A program made the position numbers and the translations under genes. The notes beneath the pieces were generated by a model, which made no database searches, was not told the DNA's origin, and worked only from the letters and a program-made list of their open reading frames with translations. Shown piece by piece: positions 57,801-64,000 of a stretch of DNA of 64,000 nucleotides. The DNA is from Rhabdophis nuchalis (taxonomy: Eukaryota > Chordata > Lepidosauria > Squamata > Natricidae), in assembly GCA_039707465.1 (NCBI GenBank), contig CM077644.1, positions 146,762,962 through 146,826,961 on the forward strand, in the 5' to 3' direction. Position 1 is the first letter of the stretch, and every line of letters begins with the position of its first letter.

Positions 57801-58152
57801 GCCGTCCACTAGACTCTGTCAGCGGGCGACGCCCAGGGGAAGGGCTTTCTCTGTAGCGGGCCCAGCCCTCTGGAACGACCTTCCCCCCGACATTAGAACA
57901 ACCACGGACCTTCGCTCCTTCCGTCTAAAATTAAAAACACATCTTTTCTGCTTGGCCAGCCTAGGGTAGTCTCTTTTAGTATGGGATTTTAGTAATTTAA
58001 ATTGGGAATTTTAGCGCAGGGATAATTGTTTAATTTGCCTTTTAGTTATTTATGTATATTTATTGTATTTTTAACTTCCCTGTGCACCGCTCCGAGTCCC
58101 CCCGGGGAGAGGGAGCGGTCTATAAATTAAATTTATTATTATTATTATTATT
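54815..58152 (+). mobile_element. Nearly full-length L2/CR1-clade LINE
   Basis: A non-LTR retrotransposon begins just after a (TATC)n run and ends in an ATT-repeat tail (58130-58152), typical of vertebrate L2-type LINEs. It contains an apurinic-type endonuclease region (about 55160-55800; CNARS, ETWLG, GDFN, SDHS) and a reverse transcriptase with FDTIDHG, GVPQGS and YADD. The 3'UTR (57970-58152) has the gagtccccccggggagag motif and the ATT tail. Two frame changes interrupt the endonuclease part (about 55225 and 55500-55545); the RT part is fully open. It sits inside a CTAC/TATC-type array whose remainder resumes at 58153. CACCTA-like words at both junctions may be a short target duplication. 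Confidence 0.88.
55543..57969 (+). pseudogene. LINE ORF2: endonuclease C-part plus reverse transcriptase
   Basis: An 808-codon open frame encodes the second half of an endonuclease/exonuclease/phosphatase-fold domain (GDFN at residues 10-13, SDHS at 77-80) followed by reverse transcriptase: LDLSAAFDTIDHG (FDTIDHG at 443-449), GVPQGS at 494-499 and the catalytic YADD at 527-530. The C-terminal part (LNPTKTEW, LRELHWLPV, FKALHG, SVAGPALWNDLPPD) is typical of the L2/CR1 clade. The product would nick target DNA and copy its own RNA by target-primed reverse transcription. The frame has no ATG at its left edge because the N-terminal endonuclease segment (CNARS to ETWLG, about 55160-55540) lies in two other frames. 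The copy therefore looks defective, but only by two small indels. LLPLLF replaces the usual LSPLLF after GVPQGSV. Confidence 0.85.
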
Positions 58153-58312
58153 CACCTACCTACTATATTTCTTCCTTTCTCCCTCTACCTACCTACCTAC
58201 CTACTTACCTACCTACTGTATTTCTCCCTCTCTATCTATCCACCTACCTACCTACCTACCTTATTTCTCCCTCTCTATCTATCCCTCTATCTACCTACCT
58301 ACTGTAATACAA
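58153..58312 (+). repeat. Continuation of the CTAC compound array right of the LINE
   Basis: The same CTAC blocks and tatttctccctctctatctatcc units as at 53100-54814 resume directly after the LINE ATT tail, showing that the LINE inserted into the array. Confidence 0.88.
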
Positions 58313-58314
58313 TA

Positions 58315-58655
58315 ATACAATAGCAGAGTTGGAGGTTATCTAGTCCAACTCCCTGCCTAGGCAGGAAGCCCTATACCATTTCAGACAAACGGCTATCCAA
58401 CATCTTCTTAAAGACTTGCAGTATTGGGGCATTCACAACTTCTGGAGGCAAGCTGTTCCACTGGTTAATTGTTCTAACTGTCAGGAAATTCCTCCTCAGT
58501 TCTAAGTTGCTTCTCTCCTTGATTAGTTTCTACCCATTGCTTCTTGTTCTGCCCTCTGGTGCTTTGGAGAATAGCTTGACTTCCTCTTCTTTGTGGCAAC
58601 CCCTGAGATATTGGAAGGCTGCTATCATGTCTCCCCTAGTCCCTCTTTTATTAAA
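58315..58655 (-). mobile_element. CR1 LINE 3' part
   Basis: Minus-strand CR1 from tagcagagttggaggttatctagtccaac through ttctggaggcaagctgttccactgg to atcatgtctcccctagtccc. It follows the CTAC array directly. Confidence 0.88.
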
Positions 58656-58659
58656 CTGT

Positions 58660-58990
58660 ATTTCTCCCTCTCTCTCTCTATGGGACACCTGGGAGTTTGC
58701 TATCTCAGTGCCTTTTGGCCCTAAGAGGCCTCCGTATGTTGCTGAGGAAATGACAGTTGAAAAGGAGCCTGATGGGAGTGGCTACAGGGAGGTGAAAACC
58801 TGATCAGTGGGTAGATTTTACATTGTGTACCTTGCACATGACACATGTGTGCTAGGCACAAAATGAGTACGTATTCTATTATCAGAAGTCCTTGGGAACA
58901 TTGTGTGAAAATTTGAGGTAAATCGGTGCAGTAGTTTTTGAGATTAGCGGCTTCATACAAACTATTTTACATTTTTATTTATATAGATAA
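58660..58990 (+). repeat. Right end of the same unclassified element
   Basis: The segment contains ttgtgtgaaaatttgaggtaaatcggtgcagtagtttttgagatt and ends with acatttttatttatatagat. It pairs plausibly with the left end at 52975-53055; the intervening 5.6 kb would then be internal array, LINE and CR1 insertions. Family not identified. Confidence 0.4.
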
Positions 58991-59512
58991 TCATCATATG
59001 TATAATCTTTTTTTGCACAGTTCTTCCATATATTTGCAGAATATGTTTACCACTTTCTTCTCCAAATATTTTGCTTCTTGCATAAAAGTTTCCCATACTG
59101 ACAGTAATTTTCTGTCCTTTCTATTCAAGTGTTAGTCCAATAGCAGGAAACACCTATTTTTCACCTTACGGTATATATGACTTTAAGCATATGGCAAAGC
59201 ACAAACAAAGAATACATTTATGTTTTACTTTGGTTGATTTAAGAGTGTCATGGATAGTCAAGAACATGAACAATTGGATCATAAAACAAATTAATTCATT
59301 CATCTCATTTGAGATACAAGCTACCAGGCAAAGATTATCATATATTGGTAACACTAAGCAAAGACCCAATATTTTTTAGAGAAGACTTAGACTTGGAATA
59401 ACTTTATTGTCACTTTGAATGTACATTAATCAGCATATATTAAAATGAAATGTAATTGCATACAGCTCCCAAAGGGTCACCACTTCCAATATACACTACA
59501 TAAACATGGTAA

Positions 59513-59696
<184 letters not shown>

Positions 59697-59799
59697 ATCA
59701 ATAAGCATATAGATAAAAAGCCTATAATGTTTGGAAAATGTGTGTGTTAGGGATGGAAGAGAATGATCAGCAGCAAGGTGGATAGACTTGACTATGGTG

Positions 59800-59910
59800 G
59801 CAATGGTTACACCTTTGAAGATGGCTGTTTTCTTGCTTAAGACCCCACAGTTCAACCCTGAGCTACAAATATTGTCTTCTATTGGGACACCTTTGAGGAA
59901 CCTGAAGGAA
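59800..59910. repeat. Small Penelope-like fragment
   Basis: tcttgcttaagaccccacagttcaaccctgagctacaaat resembles the sequence following the terminal-repeat motif near 15.5 kb (caagctcagagcacc...gttgagctgtg). Confidence 0.4.
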
Positions 59911-60546
59911 CAGGTAAGCTGATGAAGGCCCTTCTACTGGTCATTAAGATTCAATATTGACTTGATGATACATAATGGTTTGAATTTATCAAGGACTTAC
60001 CCAGCCACAGTAAATTGCTTTCAACCTGATGGTTTGGAAATCAGCTCTAAAATAATATGTTTTGAGAGTAAATAAGTGAGAAAATAGCAAAGTATAGTCA
60101 AAGGTAAGCAGCTGCATTCGGGGACAGATATATAATATGAACTTTTTTTTAAGACGGAATTTTGTATGTACTGAAGATTAACTAATTAGGGGTTTAGTAG
60201 TCATCATCCCTTTGATTGGAGGGAATAACAGGAAGCCTCCTTAGCTGTTTGCTTTCCAGTAAATTGGTGTTTGTCTGGTAAATTGAGGTTCATCTGACAT
60301 TATGACAACTGTTTGTGGAAGGTAAATTAGTCATGGCAGCCATTTTCTTAAGCACTCATGCCATGCTTTCAACAAGGGTTTCCTATTGACCCAAACTATT
60401 TGGAAACACTTTTAGTAATGTTCAGAGGAAGTATAATAAATCTCTAAATTCAAAGCATGCATTCCACAGGAGGCTATCTTCAGCCTCTCCACATGATGTT
60501 TTGCTCTGGTCTAACTTCTTCCACTGCTGATAAATCACTCTGTCAC

Positions 60547-60746
60547 CAGGGATGGGTTGCTGCTGGCATTACTGCTGGTTTGCTTTGCACATGGAACATT
60601 TAAAAAGGACTAAAAACCATGCCGGCAATGCCAGCAGCAACCGGGGAACCAGTTCGGAGGTGTGGCCAGCCTGGGTTGCTGCTGGTTCTGTGACCCAGGC
60701 TAACATACCACTACCGGTTCATCTGAACTGGTGCCACCCACCTCTG
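60547..60746. mobile_element. ACCGGTT-family hAT MITE with perfect target duplication
   Basis: Ends CAGGGATGGGTTGC and GTGCCACCCACCTCTG. Perfect duplication TCTGTCAC at 60539-60546 and 60747-60754. 200 bp. Confidence 0.92.
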
Positions 60747-60754
60747 TCTGTCAC

Positions 60755-62357
60755 AAATATGAAACTGGATGATGTGATTACTGCAGCTTCTGTAGAAAAA
60801 GCCCACCCAAACAATGGTTCAAAAACACAGGAGATTGGTATTCTTAAGGTTCCTTGGACAGTCTTATATATTCTCACTCATCTGTTCTAGGCCATTTGGA
60901 AGCACAATTTAAATTTTGCAGTGCCCCAGCCTCTATCAGCCCATGGTGACATAGCTATAACTTTTCTAAGATCTTGTCCGAACTAGAGGTAGTCTTGCCT
61001 ATTTGGCCATTCTAAATCATATTTTCTTTTGAGCAATGTTCTCGAGCAGGCACAGCTTTACTTATGACAAATTGTGTTGCAGTTCTGGTTGGAAATAAAT
61101 CCTCCCCGCTGAAGGTGGTCATAGCTCTTTTTATCAATGGGAATCTTTACATATGTCACTCTTTCATAACCAAGTCACATCTTTGAGGAAAGGTCAGCTT
61201 TCTCCCCGGGAGCTCATAAATCTTCTGAAATATTGGTCTTCACAATAAAATTGTCAAAGCTTTGTTGTTCTGATTGTTGTTTTGGAGTAACCAGGGCTCC
61301 CCCCCCCCTCTCAATTTTTTTTCACTCCATCAAATTGCTGAGGCTTCAGTGAGTGCCATCAGTTTGATCGCCTGTCAGAATGTTGATCCTCCTTCTGTTA
61401 TGAAAGGATTTTACACAGACTGTCTATTGATTCACAACACTGGCTTAAAACTGAGCTTAAACTCCATCAGACATCGTCAGAGTTCATGCCTCTTGAGAAC
61501 TGGATTCTAATGATGTCTCTCAGCTGACATTTAACCCCAATTGCTTTGAAATACTTTCAGGGGATTCAAAAGCTTGATGAGACATCTGAGTTCAGTGTAA
61601 GGTCAGCAATATCTGGAAAGAATTGTCTATATCCTGACCTCTTTAATTTCCTCAAAGGGACAGAACAGTGTTTGGCTCCTCTCGAAGAGAGTAAAAAGGA
61701 GTTTTGCTTTGTTTTACTTTTAAAATGTATGGATATAATTACATATTAAGACTGTGTGAACTTTTTTTCATGAGGAAGGGATATCATCAGGAGAAAGTTA
61801 ATATCGGTTAGTCAGAGTAAGATTAAATTTAAACTTCCCACAAAGCTGTGCTTCCCCTCTCATACACACATATGCACAACAATAGATTACTAGGTCTTTA
61901 TTGACTTCTGAAGTCCAAGGATACAGTCCTCAGCAGCTCTTGAATAACAAAGACCCACACATCCCTTCTAAGTTCCACCAGGAGTTCTAAGGAGCCGGCA
62001 AGAGGTGTGATCTCAATTCCCAAAGAAGCCAGAACAAGGCGGTCAACAAAGCAAAAGGTTCAAAGCCATGAATTGGTCCATGAGATGAAGGCATGAACCA
62101 GAGGTCCAAAGTTCAACATGAGTTCGAAGGCAAAACTCAACAAGCAGGAATCATAGAGCAAGGAATCCACACACATTGTTCGAGCAATGCCCATTACTTT
62201 GGCTGGGATTAAATAGACAACACCGGTACTGCCCCTCATGGTGGGTGAGGCTGCCTCATGAGTAACTGACTGACCAGTGGCATTGTACCTGTCACCACTC
62301 CACCCTGTGTGTCCTTGATTGGGGGACGGGGACGGGGGCGGGGCAGGAGGTGTGTAC
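60755..62357. other. Non-coding, partly unclassified
   Basis: 61900-62340 (gcaagaggtgtgatctcaattcccaaag...gggacggggacgggggcggggc) looks repeat-like, possibly an old LTR element, but I could not classify it. Confidence 0.4.
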
Positions 62358-62615
62358 CAGTGGTGGATTCCTACCGGTTCGGACCGGTTTGAACCGGTAG
62401 TAGCTTGATGACCTGGATCACTGGAACCGGCAATGACCCAGGCCTGCCACTCCCCCAAACTGGTTCTCCCAGTGGCACCATAGGCACCACCATCTTGGTT
62501 TTTGCTTTGGTGCATGCAAAGAACAATTTTAGTTGTATTGCGCATGCATGCATCAAGCGCATGCATGCAGCATGTCCCTGAGTGAACTGGCAGTAGTCTG
62601 GATGATCCCCACTCT
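62358..62615. mobile_element. ACCGGTT-family MITE
   Basis: CAGTGGTGGATTCCTACCGG start with three accggtt-type words in the first 45 bp, then the family interior (gcgcatgcatgc). Right end unclear. Confidence 0.65.
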
Positions 62616-62991
62616 GAAGAAGAGCCGCTCTCAGGAGCAAATGAGACCTCTTGCTTCATTGCACTTGCCATCTTTATTTTTGCTTGATTTTCTTACATTT
62701 TATTTTATTGCTATGAACTGTCCAGAGTTGTTGAGAGATAGGTGGCATACAAATTTAAAGGAGGAGGAGGAAAGAGCTGGAGAAGTTGGAGGTACCAAGC
62801 AAAAGCCTTGGAGGCCAAGAGCTCAACTGGTCTATAAATACGACAAAGCTTTAGATTGGTGAACCATAGAGAGCAACCAATTCCTTAGTGATAGTTTCAG
62901 AAACTGTTTTGTGATAATGTCCCTGGTTATAGCAGAGCTCAGCTAGTTACCTGGAAATGGATTTTGAAAAACACAACTATTAGATAATAGA

Positions 62992-63400
62992 ATAACAGAG
63001 TTGGAAGGGACCTTGGGGATCTTCTAAGCCAACCTTTTGCTCAAGCAGGAAATCCTTTACCATTTCAGCCAAATGGTTGTTCAATCTCTTCTTAAAAGCC
63101 TCCAGTGATGAAGCACCCACAACTTCTGAAGACAAGCCATTCCACTGGTTAATTGTTCTGTCATGAAACTCCTCCTTAGTTGTAGTTTCTCTCCTTGATT
63201 GGTTTCCATCCTTTGTTCTTTGTCCTGCCTTCTGGTGCTTTGAAGAAAGGTTGACCCAACTCTCTTCTTTGTGGCAGCCCCTCAAATATTGGAAGATTGC
63301 TGTCATATCACCCCTAGTTTTTCTTTTCATTAGACATACCCAATTCCTGCAACCGTTCTTTGCATGATTTAGCCTCCTGTTCCCTAATCATCTTTGTTGT
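62992..63400 (-). mobile_element. CR1 LINE 3' part
   Basis: gaataacagagttggaagggacc...ctccagtgatgaagcacccacaacttctg...caattcctgcaaccgttctttgc is collinear with the other minus-strand CR1 copies. The minus-strand frame 62980-63330 is the decayed ORF2 C-terminus (RGDMTAIFQYLRGC, INQWNGLSSEVVGA). Confidence 0.88.
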
Positions 63401-64000
63401 CTCACTGTAATAGCTGCACTGCTTAAATGTTTATTCTGGAATGAGTTGTTTCCATTAGCCAAAAAGCACTTTGCATTCTGAGCTGGTATTAAGATTGTAT
63501 TTATAGATAGCCAAATTGGCAAAAGCATGATTCACAGAGGTAGCTAATGTTCTTTTAATGAAATCTGCCAACATCTTGAAAGACAACAACACCTTAAAGA
63601 GGTCTCCTAAATGCGAGGAGAAAATTTTGTCCAAAAGAACTGGAGAATGTTAGGTTGCAGATATATGCCTCAACATTTGAGCAAGGGAAAGCATGCTGTT
63701 AGCACACATTGCAAGTAAAAATAGGTTAGAGGGACTTGTTTTTCTAATAAATCACATCCTTTGTCCTTCTAATCTCAACAGCATCTCTAATTAAGAGAGC
63801 TTTGCAGTCTTACAAAAGCAACTGTTGAAAAACTTACATTTCTTTCTCAGTGCTTAACAAAATGTTTTACTTTATAGTTGAGAAAGGAGTAAAGAAACCT
63901 AGGAAAAAATGAAAGAGAGTTCTGCCAAAGCACAGGCATCAGCTGCTGGATGCACACAAACACAAAATAACGTCATTATTACCAGTTTGGTGAGTTAGAC
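63401..64000. other. Unique non-coding DNA
   Basis: AT-rich, no feature recognised. Confidence 0.5.

Overview
The window looks like a gene-poor, repeat-rich stretch of squamate reptile nuclear DNA, most likely from a snake. Supporting signs are Bov-B and L2/CR1-type LINEs, CR1 3' ends that run into (AATAG/ATTCT)n microsatellites, tRNA-derived SINEs, many small hAT-type inverted-repeat elements with 8-bp target duplications, Penelope-like remnants and long GATA (Bkm-type) arrays. There is no prokaryotic, viral-replicon or CRISPR content. The species call is an inference from repeat types.

Only two cellular genes are recognisable. (1) The terminal coding exon of complexin-1 (CPLX1, + strand, 30640-30837) has a clean 3' splice site, an intact stop codon and a candidate 3'UTR. 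Earlier CPLX1 exons were not found, so the 30 kb to its left is probably the last CPLX1 intron plus repeats. (2) On the - strand there are two exons (49610-49787 and 48666-48817) of a homologue of C12orf57 (protein C10), with splice sites, a stop codon and a poly(A) signal. Exon 2 carries one extra base near its 3' end. This makes the intron phases incompatible and would truncate the protein, so it is either a recently broken gene or copy, or a sequence error. Exon 1 was not found. The two genes converge.

Region by region. 1-30.6 kb is repeats in AT-rich non-coding DNA: solo LTRs at 1.6 and 19.2 kb, a Penelope-like remnant at 7.3-8.5 kb, CR1 with nested hAT elements at 10.5 kb and 23-24 kb, and several SINEs. 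At 28.6-30.6 kb an old minus-strand CR1, interrupted by a hAT element and by a second retroelement containing a GAAA/GGAA array, reaches almost to the CPLX1 splice acceptor. 30.8-38.5 kb holds the CPLX1 3' flank, a Bov-B fragment and hAT elements with perfect target duplications. 38.5-43.5 kb is repeat-poor apart from two CR1 pieces. 43.6-44.6 kb is a 5'-truncated L2-type LINE. 45-51.6 kb has the C12orf57-like exons among hAT and Penelope-like repeats. 52.8-58.3 kb is a compound tetranucleotide/minisatellite block that received a nearly full-length L2-type LINE (about 54.8-58.15 kb) with an open reverse-transcriptase frame. 58.3-64 kb holds CR1, a 180-bp GATA array, hAT elements and unclassified DNA.

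No operon-like or novel multi-gene system is present. The most useful observations are the C12orf57-like locus, the CR1-derived sequence at the CPLX1 acceptor, Penelope-like repeats with a degenerate hammerhead-like core, a hAT family proven by target duplications, and the layered 52.8-59 kb composite.
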